From Rosellinia necatrix (lineage: Eukaryota; Ascomycota; Sordariomycetes; Xylariales; Xylariaceae), in NCBI GenBank assembly GCA_021209875.1, contig JAGYVD010000001.1, positions 6,448,001 to 6,512,000 of the forward strand: 64,000 nucleotides of DNA. The letters run 5' to 3'. The notes beneath the pieces are model-generated. The model was given only the letters and a program-made list of their open reading frames with translations. It ran no database searches and was not told where the DNA came from. A program made the position numbers and the translations under genes. Positions 28,948 to 41,741 of the stretch are shown piece after piece. How positions within the stretch are numbered: position 1 is the first letter of the stretch; each line of letters starts with the position of its first letter.

Positions 28948-29953
28948 GGTTCCGTGGGCTTGATCGGATCAGGCAAGCGATCGGTGAGCCGGAGCAAAAA
29001 GCAGGAGAAGGATGTCGACTGTGTGGCGGAGGCATTTCCCGGGCGGCTTAAACGGTGTTTAGTATGCCGAGACAAATACCGATCGGATCCACAATCATGG
29101 GTTGCCGTTCCCTCAGCCGAGCTTCACCATGACAGCCATGAGACAGTACCCATGAGCGGGCCGGTTCAACCCCTTGTTTCTCTCTGGCACTTCTTCAGCC
29201 GCCACAGTGGGCCTCACGCAGAGCCGGACATCGGAACTTATGTCACCGTCTGACTTACCAGTACACCCTTAGGATCTGTTTAGGGCTGTCTACCTAGGTA
29301 GACAGGTGCTGTGTAGATTGGAACAGGGTTGATTCAAAGTTACGTACAAGGTGGAATTGGGCCTGTCAGATAGTTACCTACCTACCTAGGTACCTTTATA
29401 TATACCTAGGTACTCAGGCGGGGGAGCAAAGATGATAGGACGGGGAGCGAAGCGGAAGCGACGTTGGATAAAAGAGACAAGCACTTACCGCTTTAACAAG
29501 TTGCTCTTTATACAACTAGGGAAGGAACAAACTAGTATAAGGTGCTCACATGGGCAGGAGTAGGGACCTAGGGACCTACCTAAAGAAGCTAACACCAGGA
29601 TATGGTGGTGGATTATCGCGTTCCGGGGGACGCCTTCAAAGACGTTATCTCTCCCAACAAACTCATCACCTGGGCACCACAGCTACCTAGGCACTATGTA
29701 GGTAGTTATTGATATACCAGATATCTTCCCTCAACACTCGTTTCTCTCGTCCTCATAACCTCTACACACATACCACCCTCATCCCATCCCTAGAATTACA
29801 TAGATATGTTTTGCATCCACTAGTCCCAACGAATCTCCGCTGCCATCTCGTATCGAGCCCGTCAATCCTGAGCTCGTCTGGCACAGTTGTGCACTTCTAC
29901 CAGAGGCAGGCTACGTTGTGCATCGGCGCAGGAGCCATAGAGCCGACCCAATA
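28948..29953. other. Divergent intergenic region
   Basis: It separates the leftward dehydrogenase gene and the rightward unknown gene, so it should hold both promoters. Several TACCTAGGTA/CCTACCTAGGTACC palindromes lie at 29290-29410 and 29565-29705. Confidence 0.5.
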
Positions 29954-32280
29954 ATGTATCCGTCATATCATCGCGATTCAGCCGTGGCCGCCGTCGGGAG
30001 TCCCATTCCCAGAACCAATATGCCTTAGTATGGCAACGGCAATGTTAGACGGGGTCTGGATCAGCACCGGTCCGCCAGTTCACGGCTGTCATGCATTAGT
30101 GAACATCAGAAAGAGAATACCCCCAACTCCGAGGATGACGGCTTCCCCCCACTGGTGTCTGCGCAGTCTACCACCGACCTCAAGACCCCCTCTCTGGAGC
30201 CAGTTCGTTCGAAGGGCTCCCGCTACCACGTTAAAGGGGAATCCCAGAGTTCCGGGGATGGTTCCGGTACTAGCCCCTTTCAACTGGATTCCGAGCAAAG
30301 CGAGGACGCCTGGAGGAAAGAAACGGACCATCGCCAACTTGCTTTATCAACTCGGCGCTGTATTACATCTGTCGACTCTGAACCGGCCGAACAACACGAG
30401 ACACTCGGCGTGAAGTTGTCCGGGCTAGCCCCATCTGACTTTTTGGAGGTGGAATGGCGCATGATTCAGTGGACGGAACCTCAACCGAAAAAGGCACACA
30501 TCAATGGAAAAGGAGTCAGTCGAAATATCTCGGGTAGTGCTTTCGATGGACCGCGCAGTTCTAATAGCGGGACTTCACCACATTACTCTCCGCCTAAAAT
30601 CTCAAGCCCGCCGCCGGATTTACTATCGCTCGGTAATTGTCTGCCAGGCGGCATTCAGAGGCTTGACTCTGCCGAAGCGGGCGCCATTGACTGGGGTAAG
30701 AGCTGGGCGAAGAGGAAACCTCGAAGGCGACACGATGTATCAGAAAACTCGGAACCTGATCCACTATCTCATAGACATCCCGTAAAGCCCCCCATCGTGA
30801 AATCCCGCAGCAGGACGGGTCGCTTGGAACATGAAAAACAAGAGGGTCAGCATCAGCTTAAAGGCAACGATCGTGGCTTAAAATCGTGTCCTGAATTGAA
30901 CCGGCAGACTTTTTCCGTCGTGCCGCCTACTGAAACCAGATTTAATGTATGTATTTATGGTTGGGGATTTGCCTTGTGGTACTAATATTATACTAGTCAA
31001 ACAGGGCTTCTGAACTGGAGTCACCAGACTATTCCCAGTTCCACGGCAGCCGCCATCGGCAGCGCCGGCGTGTGCCGGACATAATTGCCAGGCGATTTCG
31101 ATCCCTACTAGACAGGCTTCACCGCGGTAGATCTTCTACCATATATTCGATCCGGCCAGAGTTTCCGCCACCGCCGGACGGCAAGGAACGGCGATTTCGT
31201 TCCCGCAACTCAAACGATATCTGGCCCTCATCCGGTGAGGAATCCCCAGTTTTTAACACGCCAGAGTCCAACATGTCGCCTGTGCCTTATGCGGGACATA
31301 ACACCGACCTCCTGGCCGCATCAGGGTTGACGATTGCCACAACAGAGCTGGACAGACTTACTGGATTGATAACTGAAGGCAGTAGCTTGAGGATACCGAC
31401 AGCAGCAAGTCGAGAACTAGCCAGGATTTCAAGCAGTGCTAGCAGCCCTCGGAGCGAAAGTGAATCGTCGGTGACTGGTGCAACGCACTTCTCTCCAACA
31501 AATTCACCACCATCTCTCTTTCTATCAGCGGGATCTTCGAGCCCGATGTCCCGATCGCCTCAGAAATTAGGACGAAAAGGCCGAAAGCAGCACAGTCATT
31601 TATCGGAAGTCACAACTCCAGAGGAGCTAGGCACCCCCGCGCAAGCCGGCAACGACGACAGATACTCGACCCAGGTTTTGTTTTCTACTGCCGAGGTGTT
31701 GCAAGAAACCTACCAGGATTCCGAAGACGAGAGCTTGATACCTCGCCCGCTCTCTATTAGTCGGCCATCCTCTTCGGATGGTACGCCGGGAGAGGGTGCC
31801 TCTCCCGCTTCAGCGCCCGCAACTGTACGGCCCGTTTCAGCATACAATTACTACCGGGGGAGCATAGTGGCACGTGGACTGCCACAGGACCCGGCATCTT
31901 CAGGAGGGCCAACACTAGAGGCATTATACGATAATATCGTCTTTGAGGACGAAAGGGACGGTCGAAGATATGCCCGTGATGGCGTAAATTCCCCACAGCT
32001 GCCCTCTACAATCATTTCCCAGAGCAAGCTAGGCGGCCGGCAATCCTTGGACACGGAGTCAAAGAGGATCAATGTAGTTTCTCGAGGGTCTAAACTCCTT
32101 ACGGATGTGATGGAAAAATTGCATTCCATTCGAGGTGAGGTCGGGTCGGAAATAGTTCGACCAAGCTCATGCCACCCCGACACTTGGTCTGAGGACCAAG
32201 GCGAGCCGGGGGATTCGGAGCCATTCTGCCCTCCCAATTGCCTATATTCAGAGTATTGTAGCCACAACTCAGACCCGTGA
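29954..32280 (+). CDS. Hypothetical protein, Ser/Pro-rich and largely disordered
   Basis: I do not recognise the family. Three exons fit: 29954-30027, 30100-30946 and 30997-32280, with introns of 72 and 50 bp and GTATGG/TAG and GTATGT/TAG ends, giving 734 aa. The start MYPSYHRDSAVAAVGSPIP follows the only upstream ATG that splices in frame. Composition is rich in Ser, Pro, Glu, Asp and Arg with no hydrophobic segment, so most of the chain is probably disordered and intracellular. Features seen are a basic patch near residues 318-345 (HRQRRRVPDIIARRFRSLL and RLHRGR) and many SP/TP sites that would suit proline-directed kinases (for example SSPMSRSPQK). No domain or catalytic motif was found. 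A nuclear or signalling scaffold role would be guesswork. Confidence 0.7.
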
Positions 32281-33366
32281 CATTTTGATATTGGTGGCAT
32301 TGGCACCAGGGTATCAGGGTTGCGCGGCTTTCGGCACATTAGCGAGCATAAGTAAGCCTCTACGGGAAGAATGATAATGAATTTGAAGAACAATCACAAT
32401 ACGGGGCATTATCATAGATAATTTGAATAGGTATGACCCCCTTTTTGTACACGATCTTTTACTTGGGGCTGTAGTACCTAGTTATCCGTATTAATATTAA
32501 GTATCAAGGTACCGAAACTTTTGCATTACTGCTACGTCCGATTCTTTGTAATAATAAAAAATATCGTACCGTTCAAAGGCCATAAACGGGATGGGAGAAT
32601 GATACTCTAAAAGGATATAGTATGCTCGAGCGGTTTACGGCGGCGGTAGCGTCCTAACGGCAGTCGTTGCAGTCGGACGTAGAATCGAAACCCCGGCTCG
32701 AAGATCATATGGTAGACCCGCGCCCCCTAAGTGGAGGGATGAACAAGTTGCATTGTTTGACACCTGTTAGGCCTCCCTTAGGGGGGGTTTAAATTGTGGC
32801 TCTCAACGGGAGAAGTAGCGGCTGTAGCGGTTTTTGCAACCTGTGATCGTTTTGCGGGAGGTTAACCACCTCCAAGTAGGGGGACAGGGGAGGGTGGGAT
32901 AGTAACCAGAATGGTGCAGGGAAGGAACCGAGTACGTATCCCGACGCCACTCTGCAAAGCACTCGAATTTGGTCGTTGGGGTTAGCAATTTCGATGCTGA
33001 TGCTGCCGTAAAGTGAGAGTGCATCCTTTTTTTTTTTTTTTTAAAAAAGGCGGTTGGCCCTGTAAAACAATGAGTGACGGGTGAACCATCTGAGTAAATT
33101 TGTAGAAGTTGATGTGCTTTGTGGGCGATACTCTAACTTAGTACTGCAAAAGTGGCCATGGGATATGGCCGGGATTTGGAAGCGGAACTCCCGACCCTGA
33201 AGAAAGCCTCGCCACCTGTATTAAATAGATTTTAAAGTTCGTCAGCGTTGAATCGCGAAATAGCGATTCCGTGCCTGTAGTCATACAAGTCCATAACGCC
33301 ATGCAATGCAAGACCCTGTATGTCCGCTATAACCATACAATATCGTGACAGAGAAGAGTGGGCTCA
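32281..33366. other. Convergent intergenic region
   Basis: Downstream DNA of the unknown gene and of SYS1. It has AT-rich DNA at about 32400-32600 and a 16-base T run near 33028. No coding frame was recognised. Confidence 0.5.
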
Positions 33367-34132
33367 TTATTTATCGGAGTCGCCCTTCATGCCGACCATC
33401 TCGTATTCATCCGTACCGTCACGACCCCTACCCCTTCCACGCCCCCTGGAAAAGCCCATCTCCTCGTCACCATGATCATCACTGCCCATACCGCCGTCTT
33501 CCAGAGAGCCATTGCTGCCGCCCTCGCCGCTACCGCTGCTCCGCCCGGTCCCTCCGAATGTAATGGGCCGCAATTCTCTCCAGCGACATCCGTACGTACC
33601 CCCCGCAACCGTGATGGTCCCAGACACCAACATCGTGACCCACCAGGCGGCGTTGCGCGGGAGATAGCCCGTATATAGGCAGACGATGAGGAGATGTATC
33701 AGGTGAAGCGTGAGCGAGAAATCGAGGACGAGTTTCGAGCGGGATATCACGACCACCAATGCGACCACGCTACCAGTCAAATAGAAACCGATTAGCCTCC
33801 GAAAACGCGCCAACACGAGCACCGGGACGGGGACGGGATAACAAGACGGGACAGAGGGAGGGGGGGGAAGGATCATGGACATACATGGCGCCGGCGCAAC
33901 ATAACCACACGAAGCCTATCAGCCAGCCCTGCGTGTTGTCGCCGCGCAGGCTGGCCCAGCCGAAGATCAGGTCCAGGTTGAACTGCAGGCCCATGACGAG
34001 GGAGGTGAAGAGCATCAGCACCACGGCGACGGAGTAGTAGATGCCCTGCAGGGCGGCGATCTGGCTGAGGATGCGCAGCGGCGGCAGCTCGGCGATGGCG
34101 CCGGAGCGCGGCGGACGCCTCCGCCTCGGCAT
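33367..34132 (-). CDS. sys1: SYS1-family Golgi integral membrane protein
   Basis: Two exons on the minus strand, 34132-33885 and 33769-33367 (216 aa), joined across a 115-bp intron (GTATGT/TAG). The N-terminus is basic (MPRRRRPPRSGAIAELPPL) and leads into four predicted membrane helices: IYYSVAVVLMLFTSLVMGL, WLIGFVWLCCAGAIVVALVV across the splice, LTLHLIHLLIVCLYTGYL and WWVTMLVSGTITVAGGTYG. The segment GCRWRELRPITFGG closes the conserved part, and the tail is Gly/Asp/Arg-rich with RGRGRGRGR. SYS1 resides in the trans-Golgi and recruits the Arl3 GTPase through N-acetylated Arl3 for vesicle tethering. The neighbouring COA6 gene is divergent with an 860-bp shared upstream region. Confidence 0.85.
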
Positions 34133-34992
34133 GTTCGGGGGAGAGAAGGGGGGTGGTTGGGAGGAGTGAGTGGGTTTGGGGTTATTTATTTATTTTATTT
34201 ATTAATGGAGCCAGATGGGCGAAAATTTCGGGTGGGCAAATAATCTACTACTGCCGGACAGAAAGGGGGCACAACGGTCGGATGAATAACTGGTTTCTAA
34301 GGAATGGATCGAAGGAGATTAACAGGCGAGGGCAGAGGGATAGATGGTTGTCGCTATAAGATGATCATCTCGGGTCCGTTGGTCGTTTCTGTATTATTTT
34401 CTTTCTTTCTTTCTTTTCCTTTTTTTATTTTTTAATTTTTATTTCTCGGGCGACCGGAATGGGAATCGATGTAGGAATCGTAGAGGCTCGTGTGGGGGAT
34501 CGCGCGTTCTGGGTAATTGTTGATGTTGAGATATGGTAATGGGTATCTTGATATGTCACTTTTAGTCTGAATCTAAAATCAGGCGCCTCATTCTCACGGA
34601 AAGGAGTTGCCTCTCCAGTTGGGGTGAGAGACCTTGAGTTTGGGGGCTTTTCCTAACCAAAAATGGACTAGACCATCATAACGGCCACATGGCGCATGGA
34701 GTGGACCCCTCGATCGGAGCTGTGGTGGAGATAAGTCTCAATCGGTTTGTTACATGTCCCATATTATATCCTTGTAGTGAGCTCTTTGATATTGAGATAT
34801 GAATCAATTATGGCAATTTCATCATCGCACTTGGAGCTCCAACGCCAGACCACGATAACCTGTGACCAAGCCGACCCTCGAACCGAGCAGCTTCCTTTTC
34901 CCCTGGAGCACGGAGTCGGGGCTCTTCGCTGCTGGACTAGACGGCCTGCAGACCTGATTTGCGACAACACATCGCAGTGAACAACGGCGGCG
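34133..34992. other. Shared upstream region of SYS1 and COA6
   Basis: A bidirectional promoter region. It has TTTA repeats near 34183-34205 and a CT-rich tract (TTTCTTTCTTTC) near 34398-34416. No gene was seen. Confidence 0.5.
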
Positions 34993-35479
34993 ATGGGTTT
35001 ATTCGGCCTGTTCTCGTCCCAAGACGAGAAGCGCAAAGAGGAGGTACGCACAGGGGCACGGGCGCCCGACCGCAACGAGAGAAGGCAGTGCTGGGACGCG
35101 CGAGACAGCTTCTACCAGTGCCTGGACAAGCATGATGTCATCGACTCGTTGACGGGCGAGGGCAAGAAGACGGCCGACAAGCAATGCGCCCAGGAAGACC
35201 AGGCCTTTCAGCAAAACTGCGCGACTGCATGGGTAGGTTTCCCCCCCTTCTTCCTTCTTCCCTCTTCCCTCTTCCCTCTCCCTGCCCCTCGACTTTCATA
35301 AACCCAAGCTAACTGAGTTGGGTATGCGGGTTTAGGTCACATACTTTAAGAAGTACCGTGTCGCCGACTACCAGAAGAAAAAGACACTCGAGCGGCTACA
35401 GAGGGAGGGCGCAAATAAGGTTGGAATGCAGGGGCCGGGCGATGCACCCGGCAGTACGGGTGGTTCAACGGTCCGGTAA
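34993..35479 (+). CDS. coa6: Cytochrome c oxidase assembly factor 6 (COA6)
   Basis: Two exons, 34993-35232 and 35336-35479, give 127 aa. The protein carries a CX9C motif (CWDARDSFYQC) and a CX10C motif (CAQEDQAFQQNC), the pattern of the COX6B/COA6 CHCH-like fold. After the second Cys comes the conserved ATAWVTYFKKYRVADY segment, which spans the splice site. COA6 sits in the mitochondrial intermembrane space and helps deliver copper to the CuA site of Cox2. The short start MGLFGLFSSQDEKRKEE has no classical presequence, as expected for Mia40-imported twin-Cys proteins. COX6B itself is less likely because the second motif is CX10C. Confidence 0.9.
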
Positions 35480-38400
35480 CAGGTTCAGGCTCGAGGAGCT
35501 TGCTAGTTATACAAACTCCCTATCATATTAGTGATGCGTGGGGTATACAACGTTGGCGTTGAGAAGGGACGGCGCCTGTATTATATGCTGTATATATGAT
35601 TGTCGTCTATGTGCATGGGAAGGGGTCTCGGCTCGGCAAAAAAGCTTCGGGCGAATCGCCGCTCTGACATGGCCAATTTGGTCAGGATTTCAGACCAAAA
35701 ACATTGTGGGTAACATCCCTCTCCTCTGGATGGTATAGTTGGCCTTTTTGGGTCACCGTATAAACCCAATCGTGAAGGGGTTGGTGTCCGCATTCCAGGA
35801 TAGCGCACGCCAGCCTGTTCCTCTCGGGTTATCAAACTATTTGCTTGGTCTCACTGTAACCAATACTACTTGCACAACTCACTTGACCTTATCGACAGGC
35901 CTCCCCAATGCCCCTGGTAGGGTAATTCTCCGACAGGGCGGAGCCCTGTGTTTCCTAGTGTACATCAGAAGTTTGAATGTGTAAGGCCATTATCGGTATG
36001 TATCCACTGGTTTTAAATGGCTAGGCAATGAAGTTTGTCGCCTGAAACCGACAGATACGCCGATTTTTGATTGCACCCTTAGTGGTGCGCGACGGTGACA
36101 GAGGGGACTCTGACAACACCGGAAACTTCGGCCAACGGAGGGGCAAGGTCCGGGTAGATATGGTCCTAGGTCATCTCATAAGCACATAGATAATAGGCCC
36201 TGGTGGTTCTTACTATGCTATCTTTATACTGTACATTGGGCTACACAATGTATTATACGAACCATAGGACGCGTTTCATCAACCCATTACGATAAGCAGG
36301 CATTTGTTTCTGGGTGTTGGGTTGCCTCAGGAGAAGGAGATTGTTGTTGGTAGAATAAGTTTAAATAAACTGGAAAGGATGCTAGAGCGGTTAGGTAATA
36401 TGTGACTCTTGTGACAATTGGCGAATATCGGATAACTAATGTATACTTCGTCGAATATCGGTATGATGTAAATACCGTAAGATTAAATTGACATAGTTAT
36501 ATGCATGTACAAAGGATGTATGGCGTCTTTGTCTTGGCGACAAAATCTGTGGTCTTGTTTCATTGCTCTGCACCAGATGGGTATTGCAAATCATGCAAAT
36601 CCCAGGGTCCTGGAACAAGTACATGCTAAGAATAAAACTGAAATCCTCCTCTTCGTGAGCTGTCGTGTATAAAGAGTTCAAATGCCGACCGCCTTCCCTT
36701 TTTAATATATTCATACGGTCATGCTGGGCAAGTTTCCCTCTTCTGGACTAGAAGTGTTCGTCCAGACTGTTCATGCAGAGCACCTTGCGCAACAGGTGCA
36801 GTGCAGATTGCATGGAACACTGTACCTAATCATTGCGTTCCACACTGCTTGTCAATTCATACACTTCAGGTCCCTCTGCATGCTTTTTCTCAGCTGTGAG
36901 ATAAACACTTCGGCTTGTTGATCACACCCGTAGTGTATGACTTCCTCCATGTTTGACGATGCTTCTGTGGCTGGGAAATCAATCATGTTTTGGCTTTGTC
37001 AGAAGTGACAGGGGTTATACTGTAGAGTACTGTAGAGATGTGGTGGTCGGATATGCGGCATAAGTCTACATTTGCAGATCAACACGAGCAGTTATCCATG
37101 TCGACAAGAGTTTGGGCTTGGCGTGTCGTGATTGGCGTAGAGAGATCATCTCAGCTGGGGAGGGATCATCTGGACGACATTTTTAGTAAGTACACAGTAG
37201 CTGGGCTTCGGGCGCTGATATTTCTGGCTGCATAACCACACGTGCGTCTCATAATTATCAGCCGCATGAGACACGCTTTACTCGATACCGTGCTGTGCAC
37301 TGTAAAACTCACAGCATGGTACACCTGGAATGATGACTCCTCTTGTGGTCCGGTTGGGTTCTGCCCGGCAGTCTGCTTATCCTTCACATGTTCCGTGGGA
37401 TGCGCGTGGAATGGCGCCACTGATTTTACCAGGCACACTATGTTATGTACCTGGGTGGTAGGCTCCGGGATTGGTGCTGTACAGTGCTAGTCGAGCCCGG
37501 TGTAGCCTAGCTCACCTACTCTGCTAACGCAAGGTAGGTAGGCGATGAAGAGACTGATCAAGTCGATCCAACGTCCCTGCTAGATCAGTCCTTTACCTTT
37601 AGTTCCAAGTCCAGATTTTTTTTTTTTTTTTTTTGGCCTTGTTCTGGTAGACATCAACACGACACTATAAAAGTGCATGCTATGAGATGCGATCGGAAGA
37701 GAAGACTGCAGTGCTACCTGATGTGCTGATGTAACGTCAATAGGTACCTAGTGTAGTGCACCGAGGTACTTGGCTGCTTAAATACTGGAAGAGGCGGCAT
37801 GCAGATGGTCAAATAGTGTCGGTAGACATTGTCCCGTGCAGTGCCTAGGTAGTTATCCCGTGGCTGTGTACCTATCTTTGCTGTGCAATTAATTTTAATT
37901 TCAGCAATACGGGTCCCACTTCTAGAAGGAAGTTGTACATCCCCCAAGCCCAGCCGGGCCAGCCGTGCCAACTGGACCTGTCCCGGGCCCACACAACCCA
38001 CCTGCCTCGAGGCACCTAACCTTAGGTACCTACCTAAGCTGCATAGTACGATCTCCATAGTGCCTGAGCCCATCCATCTCTATCCCTCCCCTATCTTTTC
38101 TGTCTAGTCTCCTCTCTTCTGAACACCATTGCTCAGCCCGACCAGCTGGTCGGTAATGCTACGGTACCTACATCGACGCATGCAGCAAACAACGACGACT
38201 CAAGAACACCTAGTTGGGGGACCAAACCCAAGTCATAACTTCAGTATACCGAATCAATTCATACCTACGAAGAGTAGCAACTACCTATGTATATATGCTA
38301 TCGGCCTGCCCCAATCAGATGCTTGCCTAACGAACCGGAGTTTGTCATCTCTTGCATGGCCCTTCGGTTGCCACAGCAGTCGTGTGGTCGCTGTGTCGCT

Positions 38401-38721
38401 GGCCCAATACCACCAACCCACTACTACCTAAGGCACCTACAGCACTTGTTTAACTGGGGCTAGTTGACTATACCACCTCCCTACCGACTACCTAGGAGCT
38501 AAAGTACCTACCTACCGCTTACCTAACATAGGTACCTGCTGCTGTTGCTACGGGTTCTCGCCGGTTAGCCCGTGCCGTGCCGTGGCATTTTCTACCTATC
38601 ATTCCCCTACGACCTGCTTTCCTGCCCATCCCATCCCATTTCCTCAGCCCCCTTTTGCTACCCAAGCGCGCATGACGACGCAGCCAATTGCATCTCCACC
38701 GCGAACCACCCAACGGCGACG
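35480..38721. other. Intergenic region upstream of PIP 5-kinase
   Basis: No gene was recognised in 3.2 kb. It contains an 18-base T run near 37617 and, from about 37500 to 38540, many TAGGTACCTACCTA-like units. The final 200 bp should carry the 5' UTR of the kinase gene and are pyrimidine-rich. Confidence 0.5.
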
Positions 38722-41700
38722 ATGCCCTCCTTTGTGAATGACGAGAACTCTCCCATCTACGCCCCGACCGCTGGCATCGTCCGTCTGAACCACCACCACC
38801 ACCACCACCACCATCACCACCCCGACCAGTACCAGGACCAAGAAGACCACCATCACTTCACGCCCAAGCTCGCCAACGGCCACAGCCAGTCCATCTTGAA
38901 GCCCTTGCCTACCCCAATTGACCACCGTAGAGAAACCTTCGATGACAACGCCTCGACCCTGTCCACCCTGAGCTCCGAGCCGCAATCGCACATGGATGGG
39001 GACAGGTCACCCCCGGCTACCATGACTTCGTTCACAGATGGCGCGTCGCACCACTTCCCGAGCGGCCTGCGCCCGGGCACTGCGGAGACCGATCACATTT
39101 TCGCCATGAAGGGAAGCGTCGGCACGGGCATAGCGATAGGGACGCCGTTTGACGCACGTCAGCCGGCGGTAAATGGGGCAACATCACGACCCAACGGTCC
39201 ATCTCGCCAGGGCACGGCTGAATCATATCAGAGACAAGGCTCGTTGGAGTCGCCCGCCCGGCCATCGATGCAACAGTCGCTTACCGAGTCTAACCGGAGG
39301 TCCTTGACTACTGCTGATGGCCCACAGATGGAGCGCACTTACACAGGGTCCGTTAATCGTCCCTCGTTTGAAACCACATATGGGACACACAATCAACCAA
39401 ATCCATCGGCATCTACAGCGTCAGTACTCGGCCAAGACAAGTCCCAAGCTTCCGAACCCCAACGCTTCTCCTCACCAGCAAGCTTTCCACCCCCGCCAAA
39501 CTCGTCAGCTCCTACACTACACTCAACAATAATCCCCGGCGGTATTAAGCAACGTCATACTCTCGAAGTGCCTAGGACTCAGACTGGGAGGGGCTCAAGG
39601 GATGGCAATGAGACTGCTTATGCGAGCGGTCGGTTTTCTCCCTCGCCGACCGCGGGGGCTTCGGTACGGAGAGGTTCGCTGAGCCTGGGCAGACGGAATA
39701 CTCGATCTTTGCAGTCAGAGCAACATCGCGACGAGGTAGCACCTGACGAGGATGCCTTACGATGGGCCGAGGCATACCGGCAGAAGCGTGCTAAAAAGAA
39801 GAAGCGGGATGAGGAAGATGAAGATCGAGTTTTAGTAGGAACTAAGGTCGATGAGAACCACGCGAACTGGACGACGGCTTACAATATGTTGACGGGCATC
39901 CGTGTGTCTGTTTCTCGCACGAATGCAAAGCTAGATCGACCCCTGACCGACGACGACTTTGAAGTTAAGCAGAAATCGACGTTCGATATGTATGTGAAAT
40001 TCTCACTTTGTTTGCCCCCTTGGTTTTGGTATGCTAACGTTAGATAGCGCGGGGAACGAGCTAGTACCTTCAGCAAAATATGACTTCAAGTTCAAGGATT
40101 ACGCCCCCTGGGTTTTCCGCCATCTGCGTGCCCTTTTCAGGTTGGACCCGGCCGATTACTTAATGTCGCTCACTGGTAAATATATCCTGTCCGAGCTTGG
40201 ATCTCCGGGGAAGAGTGGTAGCTTCTTCTACTTCTCGCGGGACTACAAGTACATCATCAAAACGATTCACCATGGCGAGCACAAGTTTTTGCGCAAGATC
40301 TTGAAGGACTACTACAATCACGTTGTGGACAACCCCAACACGCTCCTCTCTCAATTCTACGGACTCCATCGGGTCAAGATGCCGTATGGCAAGAAAATCC
40401 ATTTCGTCGTAATGAACAATCTTTTCCCACCCCATCGAGATATCCATACCACTTTCGATCTCAAGGGCTCAACCATTGGTCGAGATTATAAGGAGGAGGA
40501 TTTGGAGAAGAACCCTCGAGCCACCTTGAAGGATCTCAACTGGCTTCGTCGGAAACGCCACCTCGAGCTCGGTCTTCAAAAAAGGCAATTGTTTTTGCAA
40601 CAGCTCCGCAGTGACGTGAAGCTGTTACAAAAGCTAAAAATTATGGACTATTCCCTCTTGATTGGAATGCATGATCTGCAAAAAGGAAATGGTGAAAATC
40701 TACGTGACAAGACCCTCCAGGTCTTCAATCCCGGTGGTACGGGACAGGCGGAGGACGGCCCCGATCCTAACCAAGTGCTTATGCGAACCCCATCTAAGCT
40801 CGAGAGCGCTCGGAAGGCCAGGGAGTTGCGGCAAATGGTAAAAGCTGAACGACCGGTACCGATGCGGCAGACTAGCGACAGAATGCCTGATGAATTAGCA
40901 GAAGGCCACAGCAGGGGTGGCGTCTTCTACAATGACGACGGCGGTTTACGGGCAACACATGAAGATAATACCCCTGGTGAAGAGGTGTATTATCTGGGTG
41001 TTATCGACTGCTTGACCCATGTAAGTTTATCTCATTTCCAACTTCCAATCTCTGATCACACAGTGCCCTAACGTATTGCTCTAGTATGGCATGATAAAGA
41101 AGATAGAGCATTTTTGGAAAGGCCTTTCGAGCGATCGCACCCAAATCTCAGCATTACCGCCGGAGGAATATGGGGATCGGTTCATCGAGTTCATGTCAGG
41201 AATTACCTTGTCTCATGAAGAGGCTGTTCGTGATCAGCTGGACCGAGTGGCTGCCGCATCAGCTATAGCAGTCGAAGGCCAGGGTGCCCCGCCCATGCCT
41301 ACGTATCTACCCCCGGCACCACCTGAGATGAGAAGCCCTGCATCACCCGAGCCCAATCCGACGGTAGAATCGGCTTTTAGAAAGGCAATGAAAAAAGAGA
41401 AAGATGTCGCCAAGGAAGATCAGATACCTGACAGGAAGATGACGACGTCCATTGCACCATCCACTGGGAGGACAAATTCTCATACCGTTCTGCCCGTAGT
41501 GGAGGAGTCGGCGGAGGCATCATCATTGGGTGGGCACAGCCGCGGCGAAAGCACCACCACAGAGCCCAGGCCCTTTACTCCATCGCCAAGGGAGAGGCAA
41601 GATGGGTTTACTGATTTAGGCCCCCATGGAATTGGTGGGAGGGGTCCCCCGACACCACCAAAGACCAGCTACCTCGAACCCGCAAAGCCACGGGTTAGCC

Positions 41701-41741
41701 GCGAGGATTTGGACAAAGCACTACCCCCTCTTCCCGCGTGA
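38722..41741 (+). CDS. mss4: Phosphatidylinositol-4-phosphate 5-kinase (MSS4 type)
   Basis: Three exons, 38722-39989, 40048-41020 and 41085-41741, give 965 aa. The first 400 residues are low complexity, with a run of ten His from CAC repeats at 38791-38820 and a Lys-rich stretch (RQKRAKKKKRDEE). The PIPK domain spans roughly residues 420-780. Its motifs include the glycine-rich loop GSPGKSGSFFYFSRDYKYIIKT, FDLKGSTIGRDY, KIMDYSLLIGMHD, and the activation loop VIDCLTHYGMIKKIEHFWKG, which is the substrate-specificity segment of type I kinases. Exon 3 begins inside this loop. The enzyme makes PI(4,5)P2 at the plasma membrane for actin organisation and endocytosis. The tail is Pro/Ser-rich and ends DKALPPLPA. 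The start is the first in-frame ATG; the upstream frame is open but has no ATG. Confidence 0.95.

Noticed and set aside
30030..30413. 127-codon forward frame overlapping the unknown gene
   Set aside because: It overlaps the better-supported frame that splices at 30028-30099 and stays open for over 700 codons.
33358..33678. Forward frames overlapping the SYS1 exon 2
   Set aside because: They are shadows; the minus strand carries four membrane helices and family motifs.
38644..38991. Minus-strand frame rich in Val and Gly
   Set aside because: It is antisense to the poly-His N-terminus of the PIP 5-kinase and has no independent support.
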